Assembly: GCA_964006375.1 (NCBI GenBank)
Contig: OZ023267.1
Location: forward strand, 16,565,471-16,629,470
Direction: 5' to 3'
Length of the DNA stretch: 64,000 nt
Source: Tillus elongatus
Taxonomy: Eukaryota; Arthropoda; Insecta; Coleoptera; Cleridae
The position numbers and the translations under genes are program-made. This document shows positions 24,336 to 37,853 of the stretch, piece by piece (position 1 is the stretch's first letter; each line of letters opens with the position of its first letter). Under the pieces are notes generated by a model. The model saw nothing but the letters and a program-made list of their open reading frames with translations. It was not told where the DNA came from and searched no databases.

Positions 24336-25354
24336 AATTCTTCAAAAACGATGTCTATCTATGACATTCCAGGCATATTAAAAATAGCATTGCCTCTTGC
24401 ACTCACTCCAACAAACATACAGGCTGGATTTAGATGTACCGGTATATTGCCATTCAATAAGGATATTTTTACAGAATTAGATTGTGCCCCATCATCAATT
24501 ACAAATAGAGCAATGCCTCCCCGAAATACACCATTTACACCATCTACAATCTCGCTTCAACCATCCACAATCGTCGCTCAACCCTCCACAAGCACTGCAC
24601 AATCACCCACAATCGTCGTTTAACCTTCCACAAGCACTGCACAACCATCCACAATCGTCATTCAACCTTCCACAAGCACTGCACAACCATCCACAAGCAG
24701 AGATCAACCATCCACAATCGTTGTTCAACCTTCCACAACCACTCTACAGCCATCCACAAGCAGAGATTAACCATCCACAATCGTCGTTCAACCTTCCACA
24801 AGCAATGCACAGCCATCCATAAGCGGAGATCAACTATCATCAAACAGGTCTCAGTTATCCATAGATGCAAGTCAACAAATCAAAAAAACAAGTGCACTAA
24901 ACTTCACCATGATGAACTAGAACCCAGACGAAATTATCCCCAGCCATACATTTTCTCTTGAAAGCGTCCGTCCTTTACTTATAGCTCCACCAAGGAAAGA
25001 GAAAGGGAAAAAAATAAGAAAAGACACTCTACCATTTACACAGACACACCAGAAAAAGAAAAAAATAGGATTGAGGATGAAGAAAAACACAAAAAGAGAG
25101 TTAAGAAAAACTTTGGGTCAGAAGCTAAGGGGTAGCATAAGAATGCCACAACCGTTAAGAAGTCGACAACTGCAGAACCACCAGAATCAAGCGATGAAGA
25201 AAACGAATATTTTTGTTTAGTATGTTTAGAGCCCCATAGTTTAAGCAAACCAAGAGAAACATGGGTTCAGTGCTCCAAATGTAAACTTTGGTCCCATGTA
25301 GAATGTACGAAACGGGAAGATTTGTATGTGTGCCATAACTGTGAATCTGAGTGA
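24336..25354 (+). pseudogene. Tigger/pogo transposase, 3' half with PHD-like finger
   Basis: The frame broken at 20763 continues: SSKTMSIYDIPGILKIALPL, LTPTNIQAGFRCTGILPFNK, the hallmark C-terminal motif of Tigger transposases. A repetitive Pro-Ser-Thr linker follows, then a basic region, and a C-terminal zinc finger at about 25190-25351 (FCLVCLEPHSL, VQCSKCKLWSHVECTK, YVCHNC) whose Cys/His spacing suits a PHD-type finger. Stops in the linker and frame changes near 24900-25190 inactivate it. The stop codon is TGA at 25352-25354. A DDE-plus-PHD layout is, to my knowledge, seen in arthropod Tigger relatives. Confidence 0.85.
24553..24838 (+). repeat. 21-bp coding minisatellite (QPSTxxx)
   Basis: About 13-14 units of 21 bp, each giving seven residues of the type QPSTIVV, QPSTSTA or QPSTSRD. 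Two units carry a stop in place of the Gln codon. It forms the linker of the Tigger protein. Confidence 0.85.
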
Positions 25355-25536
25355 TTTTGATTATGAAATAAGTTAGGTCTTTTAATTTAGCAAAGTATAT
25401 CATTACTTGTTCCGGCAGGTTTTACAGGAATTTTTTCTTATTTTTGCCAAAGAATATTTTATTATTTACAGGGTTTATTGACTTTGTTAAATATTATTGT
25501 ATGTATTTTTTTGAAACACCCAAACGTAATCTCAAA
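25355..25536. other. 3' flank of the Tigger remnant
   Basis: AT-rich. I could not identify the expected Tigger terminal inverted repeat or its TA duplication. Confidence 0.4.
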
Positions 25537-25995
25537 AAAAACTCGGGACGCAGCAAGTGCGTTATGGTAGTGAATTTTTATTAAATGCTTCAAATTTAAA
25601 TAACTCAATTTAGAGTTTAATTTTCACACGTAGTAAGGTCTTTCCTAAAGCAAGATATCCACAAAATTTCATTAAAATTACTTTGTAATTTTCGGAGAAA
25701 AAAATTTTTTTCGAAAGAAAATTTATAATTTGATAACTCAATTTTATCTAAACTTAGAAAGTTGAATTTTGGTACGTGGTAAGATCTCTCCTGAGGAAAC
25801 ATATATAGTAAATTTTATTAAAACAACTTTGTTACTTTCAGAGAAAAAATTGTTTTTCGAAAGAAAACTCAAAATTTTTTCGGGAAACCCCGTCCGATTT
25901 TTCTGGATAACGAACTCATCCAAGCCAGTAATAAAATAAAGGCACTTGTCAAGTTTCATCGAAATCGGTTAATTATTTTTTGAGTTATGAGACGG

Positions 25996-26203
<208 letters not shown>

Positions 26204-26922
26204 ATATAAAAATTAAACCTATTTACAAATGAACTTTAATAAGATATTATGCTGTGACAATACCTCTCTCAAGCAGTGGCGATTTCTCCTAGTGAGCTAG
26301 GTGTGCGCCGCACACCCTAAAATATAATCAAAATGTGCACTTATATATGTTTTATTTCTTTTTCCCTTAGTCTTAATACACTACATATTTTATGACAATC
26401 CATTTAATTTGCTTATTTGATTTCATAAATAGTCGGTTAATAGTGAGTTGGAATGAAGTAGATACTACGTTTCTAACATATTCAGAGAATATGAGTAGAT
26501 CACTAGCAACTGGGAATGAATTCGGTCAGTCCCCGACCCAAGTGTTTAAAATACCTAGTGAGGAAAATACCATTGATTTTAACACTGCAGTGAGCTATAA
26601 AATTTGATTAACTCACTTTTCTATAATCTTAGAAAGTTTAATTTTGGTAAGTAGTAAGGTATTTCCTAGGACAAGATATCCACCAAATTTCATTAAAAAA
26701 AATTGAGTTATTCAAATTTAAAATTTGAATAACTCAATTTTCTATAACTGAGAAAGTTGAATTTTGGTACTTAGTAATTCCTCTCCCAAGGCAACATATA
26801 TAGTAAATTTCATTAAAACCGCTTAGTTATTTTCGGCAAAAAAATTTTTTTTGAAAGAAAACTCAATTTTCCCGTAAAAACCCGTCCGATTTTCCTGCCT
26901 AACGAACTCATCCAAGCCATTA

Positions 26923-27022
<100 letters not shown>

Positions 27023-27152
27023 AAATTGAAACTGACCCCGGATATGGGTTCAAGGGGTCCTAAATCGCGCTCATTTGAAAAAATTTTTGCAAAGTCTCAC
27101 CATCGATACCTCTCTATTAGTGAATTTTTTTAAATAAAAATTCACTAATAAA

Positions 27153-28289
27153 CGATACTTTTGCAACAACTGAAACGTGTTACAATTGTCCCCATATACT
27201 GGTACAATCGTCCCGAAGGTTGGGGCGGTTGTACCACTTTGCAATATTTTGAATGAAACCTAGTTATTAGGTTTTTATAATTGCACTAGAAGCTTTTACT
27301 AAATCATATTTAGTGGGGAAAGATATACTGTATGTAAAGATGTCAAAACTGTTTTTAGTAAACATCACTTTAGTCCGTAGGATGCAATTAAGTAACAAAT
27401 TGTACAACTGTCACCGGTCTACCCTAGTGAAAGAATGCGTTCCACATCTGCAAATCAGGCCAGGATAAAAAAAAACTACAAGTGTGTTTGATTGCAGGCT
27501 GCATCCTATGATTGGTTTTTGCGTCTAATAATGGACCTTTATTAAAGCAGCTGTTGTCTCTAAAACAGCGTTCCAATAGCGCCCTATCTGATTACAATCC
27601 CCGGCTGGTGAAACTAGCATTTCATTAACTTGTACTGTTTTTAAAATAAAAGTTTCAATTTGAGTGAACAAGCAGGCAATGCGGACTCAAAGTACAGCAA
27701 TAGCGTTGCAGGAGTCTACATATATATATGGCGGGAAGTTTTCCAATCTCGTGCGGGCAGAGACGGGTGGGCGACAAGCGACAAGATAGCGACTGCTGAA
27801 CGTGACACATTAACACGTACCTCGGGAAAAGCAGTTACGCCTTTAGCTCTTCCACGGGTTATTGCGACCCTTCTGCTTATTTTACTTGCAACTTCTACCA
27901 CCACACAAAGATCAATGAGGTCGTCTGATAAGAAATCGTGTTAATTTACTCGTGGATTTCCCAAAAGCTACACCAACTACCGGCTTGAAATTTTAACCAT
28001 TCTCCTTTGGTTGAATATTGGCTCTCACACAACTTATGTGAATATTTTTATAAGTATGGTGTAGTATATACAGGGTGTAAAAATTAACGATAAGCTAGCA
28101 CTTGTAACAACCTTGCTTATATAAAATATATTCACTTCTACGTAACACTAATATTATATGAAACTTAATTTATTGTCTGCTTTCTAGCAACATCAATACG
28201 TTTTACCAATACTTTATTAATGTGAATAAAGTTTTTTGTACTTTATTTATTATATTTATAGTATTTATTCGCTCAACCAAAACTGTAAC
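27153..28289. other. Non-repetitive or unrecognised sequence
   Basis: It contains a GGGGCGGTTGTACCA / TGGTACAATCGTCCC pair near 27200-27235 that could be ends of an unrecognised element, and a CAGGGTGTAAAAATTAACG motif at 28072. A 94-codon open stretch at 27660-27944 shows no domain. Confidence 0.4.
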
Positions 28290-30905
28290 CTGTGGGTTCG
28301 GGGACTAACTAAAATAATATGCCTAAGGTAACTCCTGCCTGTCGTACGAGGCGACTAATCAGAGTCAAGCAGGTGGTAGTGGATTTTTCCTTTACGTGAT
28401 AGTAAAGAATTTTTTTCACGCCCGAGGAGGTACCACTCTTTACATCAAGGAGCCGTTTGAAGTCCCAAGGACGTTTCCGGTTCTGGCGTAAGAGTCAGTT
28501 TCACTTATAAACAAAAATGATGATGGCTCCTCCTTGTACAAAAGATTCGGGAGGTAAAATACCCCTCCATTCGGATCTCCTGGAGAGGGGTGTACAGGGG
28601 GAGCCAGCATCGAGATTTACAATATCCTTCTCGAACATATGTGGCCTAAATTCTAACCTGAACTCCGTACACCATTTCCTCCAGGCTAATAGGCCCCAAC
28701 TCCTCTTCCTCACCGAAACTCAAATCAGTGCCAAAATAGCCACTAATCACCTTAATTTCCCGGGGTATGAGCTGCTTACTTCTTTTAGATTGCATGGAGG
28801 CGTGTGCGCGTACGTCCCTAGCAACCTACCCTGCACCAGACTCCCCAATTTAGAAGCTGGAAGAAAAGTTATACTTCGGATGAAACTCCCTCCGGGGCTG
28901 CAACTAAATTCATCTGTTGCATTTACCGGTCACCTTCTGACAACAACTTTGTCCTGCTCTTCGACTACCTTTCTGAAAAAACCGACCATCTGATATCCTT
29001 TCTCCGAGGTCACTGTTCTTGGTGACTTCGATGTCCATAATATGGATTGGCTAGGATCTTAAAAAACCGATCCACAAGGGAGAGCAGCGGAAGCCTTTGC
29101 AGTCAGCAATTCTTTAGCCAATATCGTTCAGTAACCTACTTACTTTCCTCGCATCCAAACACACAGCTCTAATCCCTTGGATCTCCTTCTTACTACAAAA
29201 CCTGAATTCTATAACACATCAGTCACTGCCCCCTTTCGTCTCTCAGACCACGGCATGGTCACCGCTTCCTGCGCAATGTAACCCGAGGTCACACAATCAT
29301 CACACCCACGTATCGTTTGGCACTACAACTCCGCGAACTGGCAGGAAATGCGGGATTACTTTTCCTCATTACCATGGGCGTCTATTTGCTTCTCTCATCT
29401 TTACCCACCTGATATCTCACAAAACGTCACCGAAATTATCCAAGCTGGCATGGAATTATTTATTCCACGTACACAGAAAACCTCTTCAGCCACTCAAAAG
29501 CTCTGGGACTCTAAATCCTGTGACAAGGCCAGACTTTAAAAGGTTAAAGCTCACAAAACGCTTCTACACAATCCCAGTCAAGAAAACTGTCAAGCATTTA
29601 ACGACGCAAGAAACCGCCATGTCTGCATTCTTTCTGAGGCAAAAAACTCGTTTAACAACCACATCAAAAACAAAGTCCTCTCAATCTCCAATGGCCGCAA
29701 ACCCTTCTGGACTCTTGCTAAATCCATTAGGAATAATTTCTGCAAGAGCACGTTCCACCTCTTGTTTCAGGTAATGAAAATTTTTCTACTGCCCTGGACA
29801 AGGCTGAACTTTTTGCCTCGTTGTTCGCCGGCAATTCTACTCTCAACTCACCTGCAAATGCTCAAGCACCAACAGCGACCAATGTCGCGCATAAAATGAC
29901 GAATGTCATTTTCAAAACTAAAAAGGTACCGAAGGTGCTCTCTTCTCTTAATACCAGGAAAGCCGCTGGCCTTGACGAAATAGCAGCAATTATTCTCAAA
30001 AGATGCGCACCAGAACTTGCTCCTGTCCTGACTCGTCTGTTTCAGACATCTTCCAATAGACGCATATTCCCTAGTAACTGAAAAACTGCTCGAGTACAAC
30101 CCGTCCCCAAGAATTGATCCAAATCGCTTCCTAGCAACTACAGGCCTAATTCTGTTCTCTCAGTCGTTTCTAAAGTGATGGAAAAGTATATAAACACCAA
30201 ATTACTAAGATTCCTTGAAAAGCACAGTCTAATCCACGACAGGGAGTATAGATTCTGTCAGCGCAGATCAACTGCCGACCTCGTTTCCTTTGTCACCCAT
30301 TCTTGAAACAAGTCTATCGAATTACACGGTGAATTCCAAATTCTCGCTCTAGACATATCCAAGGCATTCGCGCTGCTTAGTAAACTTGCGGCCTATGGCC
30401 TACCATGAAAACTCTGTACCTGGGCAGCAAATTTCCTCTCCAACCGAATCATTTCTGTTGTCGTGAATGGCCATTCCTCTAAACTGTATCCAATTAATGC
30501 AGGAGTTCCGCAAGGTTCGGGTTTAGCCCCTACTTTGTTTCTTCTGCACATCAATGACCTCCTCTCTAGCACGTCCAACCTAGTTTACAGTTACGCGGAC
30601 GACACTCTCCACTCACATGTACAATACTCTAAGCCTGTCGCTTTAGCCCAATTAGATGAGGATCGCAGACTCATGGAGGATCGAAATCTCAATTGGCGCC
30701 AACATGTCATATCAATTGCAGAAGCGGCTGCTAATAAATTGGGTTTCCTCTTCCGGACTCGCAAATACACTTCACCTGCTAATCTCTATACCTCATATAC
30801 TTCACAAATAAGGCCAAACCTCGAATACTGCTCCCACATCTAGGGTGCCGATGCCGCTTCTACTCTCGCTATCCTGGACTCCATTCAGAAGAAAGCATTA
30901 TCCGT
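28290..30905 (+). mobile_element. Jockey/CR1-group LINE, copy 2 (3' truncated)
   Basis: This copy reaches furthest 5', including a putative 5' UTR (TGCCTGTCGTACGAGGCGAC at 28347). The coding region seems to start at the ATGs near 28517 (MMMAPPCTKDSGG). The AP endonuclease domain follows: FSNICGLNSNLNSVHHFLQA, LLFLTETQIS, GGVCAYVPSN, LGDFDVHN, SDHGMVTASC. Then comes the reverse transcriptase (AGLDEIAAIILKRCAPELAP, HDREYRF, GVPQGSGLAPTLFLLHINDL, YADD). Motif A is damaged: DISKAF runs into a deletion removing the DQVWHAA part. Many stops. The copy ends at 30905 without the usual trailer. Confidence 0.85.
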
Positions 30906-31782
30906 GAACTAGTTTTATTTGAGTACATCATATTGCTTTTTTGAGATCAGACTGAATTTTTGTGCAGAGAAGTAAAGTTCATTCAGTTGTATTACTCAAC
31001 TCAAAACATAACTGTCTAACTGAGAATTTGGTTACTGTTCAAGTTTGCTATTTTCCATGACACTCTACGGCAGTCATAATACATACCCATATTGCATATT
31101 TCGAAGCTGAATATCTCAGAAACCGTACGGTTTGGGTAAAGTTAGTGATTAACAAAATTCGAAGAGTAGTAAAATATATTGCCAATTGCATTATAATATA
31201 CAGGGTGATACATTTGAAAAAAATGAGATATTCGCGCATATGTGTTTTTAATCATCCCGTAGACAACAATCAATTTGTCGGAAGATTGTGTATACAAAGT
31301 GAAAGTATACAATAATTAAAAAAATTATGCGTAACAAAGAGCTTCCAATTTGCATTAATTAATAAGATACTGGGCGTTGAAGCAGACATATTTTTGTAAT
31401 AGAAATGGCCATACCTCATGAAGCACTCAGTATAAAGTAGCAAAACCGTATATTGGAAGAATCCTCAAGATCAGCTGTATTCGAATTTGTAATAATATAC
31501 AGGGCGTTCTATTTAAACTAAGCAAGTTAGTGTCCGCCTCCGGTATGACCGGAGGTGTCAAGATGTTCTAAATATTTTAGATGGATTGGACATATTGGTA
31601 AACCTCATACTACAAATTTTCAGAATCCAAATCAGTCTAGTTTCTACAAAACGTCTAATAGGAACTCGTAAAAAATCACCCTGTATAGAGCTATTATCAT
31701 ATTCACAATGGATTTAGATTAAATAGTTATTGACTATAATCTTTTTGTGTTGAAATATATGCATTATTTTTATTGTTTTTAG
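30906..31782. other. CAGGG-type short repeats, no gene
   Basis: Three ACAGGGTG/ACAGGGCG motifs near 31199, 31499 and 31680 (inverse) resemble ends of mariner-derived MITEs. The 31495-31690 block is loosely related to 41120-41320. Nothing coding is seen. Confidence 0.45.
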
Positions 31783-33143
<1,361 letters not shown>

Positions 33144-33600
33144 TTAACTTTGAATAGCGGATTTAAATGATAATTTAATTTAGCCCTACAGCAACGAGAG
33201 ATATAGCAAAATAATGCTTTTTTGAAATTCACTGCAAAGAGTAATACATAAATTGAGTGGTAAAATAATATTCATCAAAATCATTTACTTGGTATCCCCC
33301 TTTATTGAAAATCAACAAATATTAACCAAATTACATAACGTAAACACGTAATAATGGAATTATATGGCTCGCCACTGATCCTGTAAAACACAACACAAGA
33401 ACACACCCTCCTGCCAAGGGTTAATCTACTGGAAATATCGGCCACTTGCGTGTGAAATCAGCCTCTGCCAAAAGTCTTGCATAAAAATGTATAGTGCTAC
33501 TTTAAAATGCAGCCAACTGTATTGGAAGAGATAAGTTTCTTTTTGATTTATCATAATTATGCTAAAAAGTTGTTGTGGTACAGAATGTCAGATACGCTGC
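33144..33600. other. Spacer, nothing recognised
   Basis: AT-rich. No repeat family or coding sequence recognised. Confidence 0.4.
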
Positions 33601-34196
33601 TGCTATTAACCTATAAGGTTGACCAAGAAACCGGGTTTTTTCGGGGACACTTAGTTTACTTTCGGAAATTTTTGTACATTTTCAACCAATATAGTTAATT
33701 TGGTGATACATGGCTCATTGTTTATACTATACTGGGTGGCGCATTGAAAACGAAACAGACCGATTTGCATCCAGAGAAATTTTTTTAAGAAACGCCGAAA
33801 TACGTCAATTTTAATATTGAGTGGGACATGTTTTGGCATAAAAGTCAACTTTGTTACATCAACCCCTTAAGGGTGGTGATAACAACCCTTATATTTTAAA
33901 TAAGGTACATGGGTTGAGTGTTACATCATTTGAAAGCTCTTCCTATTCTGAATTTAGCACAATATATTTTTTTTGAAGTTTAATCAACTCTTTTAAAAAA
34001 TATTCACAGTTGAAGATGCAGAAACGCATTTCACTCATTCCAATAATAAATGTGCTGATAGTCAATATTTTGTTGGTTTGTAAACAAATAATTGACTATC
34101 AGAACATTTCTTATCAAAATGAGACAAATGCGGTTTATTATTTTAGTTTATCGGTCGGTGTAATACTTGATAGTACCACCGAGAATTAATTTCACA

Positions 34197-35378
34197 ATGA
34201 CGTATTCTGTAAAAGAAAGAGTTGAAATAATTACTCTTTTTTTCAAAAACGATGACTGTGTCAATCGTACCGCAGATTTGTTTAATGAACGACATCCGAA
34301 CAGACATGTTAACAGAAAATACATTTTGGAGTTAGTTGCAAAGTTTCGAGAAAGTGGTTCAGTAGCCAACAAAAAACTGGTTCCTGAACGTGAATTTCCG
34401 GTTAAAAATGAGACTACTGAGATTGAAGTTTTAGGACAAATTGCTGCAGACTCAACTTTGAGCACGAGAAAATTGGCCACAGGTTCAAACATCAAAAGAA
34501 GAACTATTCAGCGAATATTGAAGCATCATAAATTTCACCCGTATAGAATTCATCTTGTACAACAACTGAATGAAGATGATTTTGATCGGCGGCTAGAGTT
34601 TTGTGAAGTTATGACTGCACGAATAGCTGGTAACGGGAAATTCTGTTCAATATCTGTTTTTCAGACGAGTGTACTTTTTTATTAAACTCTACGGTCAATC
34701 GTCATAATTGTCGTTATTGGGCAGATAATAATCCAAGAAATTTTCACGAAGTCCACACTCAAACTACACAGAATTTTATTGTCTGGACTGACATTTTTGG
34801 AGACCCGACCAATTTGTCTTAATGACCATTTGAGTGGCGAAACGTATTTGGAGTTACTAGCAGTTGTCATTTACCCTCTACCAATTGACATTGTTGAAAA
34901 TGATGATCGCTATCAAGAAAATCAATTAGTGTTTCAACGAGATGGAGCTCCTCCGTATTTTTCACAACGTGTTAAGGAGTTATTGAACATAGAGTTTCCA
35001 GAGCACTGGATTTGGCGTAGAGGTGCTATTGAGTCGCCCCCCAGATCACCGAATTTAACTCCTTTGGACTTCTTTCTATGGGGCCATTTAAAGAGTAGAA
35101 TTTGCGCAACAGAACCGGAGTCTCTGGAAGAATCACGACAACGCATTGTTGAAGAATGCCGTCTAATAACTCCACAAATGCTCCAGAATGCCAGAGCTCG
35201 TTTTGAACAACATTTGTACTTTTGTATGGAAGCTGGTGCGGTGCTATCGGGGCGGCAAGGCCGCGGACGAGCCCTGAGGGAACAAAAAAAAATGGAAGCT
35301 GGTGGTCAACAATTTGAACACTTACTTAACCGAATAAACATTTTTGAACGTTTGTTTTTTTTACGAAAAATTGACTAA
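34197..35378 (+). pseudogene. mariner-like transposase, broken (copy B)
   Basis: ATG at 34197 (MTYSVKERVEIITLFF). The helix-turn-helix part is intact (CVNRTADLFNERHPNRHVNR, FRESGSVANKK). A one-base loss near 34640 shifts the frame before CFSDECTF, where the first catalytic Asp lies. Another small deletion near 34805 shortens the region after WTDIFGD. The second Asp is kept (VFQRDGAPPYF); the third reads PPRSPN, Asp to Asn. Unlike copies A and C this copy keeps TGG (Trp) after NRHNCRY. The normal TGA stop is CGA, extending the frame to 35378. Confidence 0.85.
35239..35291 (+). mobile_element. 53-bp GC-rich poly(A) retroposed insert
   Basis: A GC-rich stretch (GGGGCGGCAAGGCCGCGGAC inside) ends in nine or more A and is flanked by two identical 13-bp copies of ATGGAAGCTGGTG (35226-35238 and 35292-35304). 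The other mariner copies have that 13-mer once. Tail plus duplication indicate target-primed insertion of a very short transcript end. The 66 bp added keep the reading frame. The source family was not identified. Confidence 0.88.
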
Positions 35379-35537
35379 TTAGTGCATTTCTTATCACAAT
35401 GAATGAAATACGTTCTTGCAACGACAACTGTGAATATTTTTAAACGAGTTGATAAAACTTTCAATTATGTATTACTCGACCCATGTTTCCCATTTAAAAT
35501 ATAAGGGTTGTTATCACCACCCTTAAGGGGTTGATTT

Positions 35538-37024
35538 TTTTTAAATTTCAACAACACACCACGAGGGCTTACAGCCTAAATACTATCGTACCGTGGGTGT
35601 CGACAAGGAGGAAAGAGGCAACTTGTTAATTCTGGACTTGAAGATTTGGAGGTTCGGGGGAGAAGGAAAAACATGTGCCGGCAAGGAATTCCACAACTTG
35701 GAAGTCTTCGGGACAAAAGAGCGGGCATAACAAGATGTTCTATGTCTGGTGACCTGGACAGTAAAGGGATGCATTCGCTCTGTTCCCCTGGTAGATCTGT
35801 TGGGGGCAGCAGGTGGAGGGACTATGGAAGAAAGCTCCTCTGAGCAGCGCCCGTGCAGATATCTATATAAGAGAGAGAGGTCACCAACGGCACGTCGGTG
35901 GGCAAGGGGTGGTAGCCCCTGGATGAGGGTAGGGTCACCGATGAGACGGATAGCTCTCTTCTGAATGGAGTCCAGGATAGCAAGTGTAGAAGCGGCAGCA
36001 GCACCCCAGATGTGGCAGCAGTATTCGAGGTTTGTGAAGTATATAAAGTATAGAAATTAGCTGGTGTAAAGTATTTGCGAGCCCGGAAGAGGAAACCTAA
36101 TTTCTTAGCAGCCGCTTCTGCAATTGATGTGACATCTTGGTGCCAATTGAGATTTCGATCCACAGAGATGCCAACAAGTGAAAAGGACTCATTACTTTGA
36201 ATAACTTGGTTGTTTATTGTGATGGGTCTAGGGCTGGCGTTGCTCTTATGAGAAAGAAACTATTTTTTGGAGATCCACGGAGACAAACCCTCCATGAGTC
36301 TGCGATCCTCATCTAATTGGGCACAAGAGACAGCCTTAGAATATTGTATATTTGAGGGGAGGGTGCTGTCGTCCGCGTAACTGCGATCTGGGTTGGATGT
36401 GCTAGAGAGGAGGTCATTGATGTGGAGAAGAAACAAAGTTGGGGCTAAAGCTGAACCTTGAGGAACTCCTGCATTAATTGGATACAGTTTAGAGGAATGG
36501 CCATCCACGACAACAGAAATGCTCCGGTTGGGGAGGAAATTTGCTGTCCACGTACAGAGTCTTGGTGGTAGGCCATAGACCGGTAGTTTATTAAGCAGTG
36601 CTGCGTGCTAGACCTGGTCGAATGCTTTGGATATGTCTAGAGCGACAATCTGGGATTCGCCGTGTAGTTCCATAGACTTGTTTCACGAATGGGTGACAAA
36701 GGAAAGGAGGTCGGCAGTTGATCTGCGCTGACGGAATCCATACTGCCTGTCGTGGATTAGACTGTATTTTTCAAGAAATTTGAGTAATTCGGTGTTTATA
36801 TACTTTTCCATCACTTTAGAGATGACTGAAAGGAGAGAAATAGGCCTGTAGTTTCTAGGAAGCGCTTTGGATCCTTTCTTGGGGACGGGTTGTACTCGAG
36901 CAGTTTTCCAGTTACTAGGGAATATGCCTCTATTGTAAGATATCTGAAACAGACGAGTCAGGACAGGATCAAGTTCTGGTGCGCATTTTTTGAGAACAAT
37001 TGCTGGGATCTCGTCAAGGCCAGA
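35538..37024 (-). mobile_element. Jockey/CR1-group LINE, copy 3, inside mariner B
   Basis: The minus-strand 3' end is at about 35550 (AACACACCACGAGGGCTTAC plus T tract) and the 5' truncation is in the reverse transcriptase at 37024 (SGLDEIPAIVLKKCAPELDP). Landmarks: RQYGFRQRRSTADLLSFVTH, DISKAFDQV followed by TAG in place of Trp, GVPQGSALAPTLFLLHINDL, YADD intact. It has an internal deletion and several stops. Compared with mariner copy C, it sits between GGGGTTGAT and GACAAAGTTG, with essentially no target duplication. Confidence 0.88.
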
Positions 37025-37246
37025 GACAAAGTTGAGTTTTATGTCAAAACAGGTCCCCCTCAATCTTAAAATTGACGTGTTTCAGCGTTTCTTAGAAAAA
37101 AATTTTCTTAGCGCAAATCGGTCTGTCTCGTTTTCAATGCGTCACCCTGTATAAGTTATACTGGTAACCAAATTCGAAGCCACATATTTGCTATTAAAAA
37201 CATTTTTATGAAAATTCACCACCATAACGCACTTGCTGCGCCCAGA

Positions 37247-37490
37247 CTTTTTACTTAATCTAATACTAGATCTTTTTAATGATTGTTTTATAAAATTTAG
37301 ATATTTCAAAGTCGATGAGCACCCCCTTGTATATTAGATGAGGGGCTCAAATTTAGATAACCTAATAGGAGAGTTAGGTGTAAGAAAATCAGGAGTTGGC
37401 GTGACTTCTACTTGCATTTTTTTTATAAACATGGACCACCCTAATCTAAATACAGTTTTTCTAATTAAACTTTCAGATTATATATTTAGT
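37247..37490. other. Spacer
   Basis: Nothing recognised apart from the target duplication of the SINE that follows. Confidence 0.4.
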
Positions 37491-37853
37491 GGAGAGTCTC
37501 GGTGGTTCAGAGGTAAGAACGTGTGCCTCTGAACCGAAGGGTACTGGGTTCGATCCCTGGGTTCTCCTTTCATTTTTTCAGTACAAACTGTAACATTAAC
37601 ATCAACCGAGGTTCTGGCATTGTATTTGAGCAAGTTGAATGTCTGCACGTTCCGCCCTTCGGAGGGGGCGTAAAGCCGTCGGTCCCGTGTCCATGCACGT
37701 TAAAGATCCCTACCCTCCTTACAGAAAGGCAGGGGTTAGGCAAAATTTCCAGAATGGTGGGTTGAAACTGCTCCCTGGCGATGGTAATTGGCCATAGTCG
37801 CGGAAATAGCCCGACGTTAAAGAAACAAAACACACACACACACACACACACAC
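37491..37853 (+). mobile_element. tRNA-derived SINE with (CA)n tail
   Basis: The first ~77 bp fold like a tRNA: acceptor GGAGAGT pairs with GTTCTCC, there is an A-box-like GGTGGTTCAGAGGT and a perfect B box GGTTCGATCCC. The anticodon loop is far too long (GTGCC...GGTAC enclosing 12 nt), so it is not a working tRNA. A ~250-bp body follows (GCACGTTAAAGATCCCTACC, CATAGTCGCGGAAATAGCCC) and a (CA)n tail at 37830-37853. The duplication ATATTTAGTGGA flanks it (37482-37493 and 37854-37865), the last three bases overlapping the head. Confidence 0.88.

Larger units (their letters stand above)
33732..37149 (+). mobile_element. mariner-like element, copy B, with two insertions
   Basis: The left end CTGGGTGGCGCATTG begins at 33732 after TA; the right end CAATGCGTCACCCTG finishes at 37149 before TA. 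Removing one TA and the element restores the host repeat's CTATATA junction. The copy itself contains a LINE fragment (35538-37024) and a 53-bp retroposed insert (35239-35291), so 3.4 kb shrinks to the ordinary 1.85-1.9 kb. Confidence 0.9.
33601..37246 (-). mobile_element. (TA)n-family 5' block split by mariner copy B
   Basis: The 33601-33731 part ends ...TACTATA and the 37150-37246 part resumes TATAAGTTATACTGGTAACC...CATAACGCACTTGCTGCGCC. Together they equal the ~300-bp 5' block of the family seen intact at 32825-33143. The intervening 3.4 kb is a mariner insertion with a TA duplication. Confidence 0.8.

Noticed and set aside
24658..24870. Minus-strand Trp/Leu-rich open frame
   Set aside because: It is the antisense reading of the 21-bp QPST coding minisatellite.
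27660..27944. 94-codon open frame starting with a near-cognate codon
   Set aside because: No domain, no splice context and no similarity to the recognised families; likely chance.
37491..37570. Functional tRNA gene
   Set aside because: The A and B boxes and acceptor pairing are present, but the anticodon stem encloses about 12 nt. A SINE body, (CA)n tail and target duplications follow.
37570..37851. Open frame of 93 codons on the minus strand rich in Val-Cys
   Set aside because: It lies inside the SINE and its (CA)n tail.
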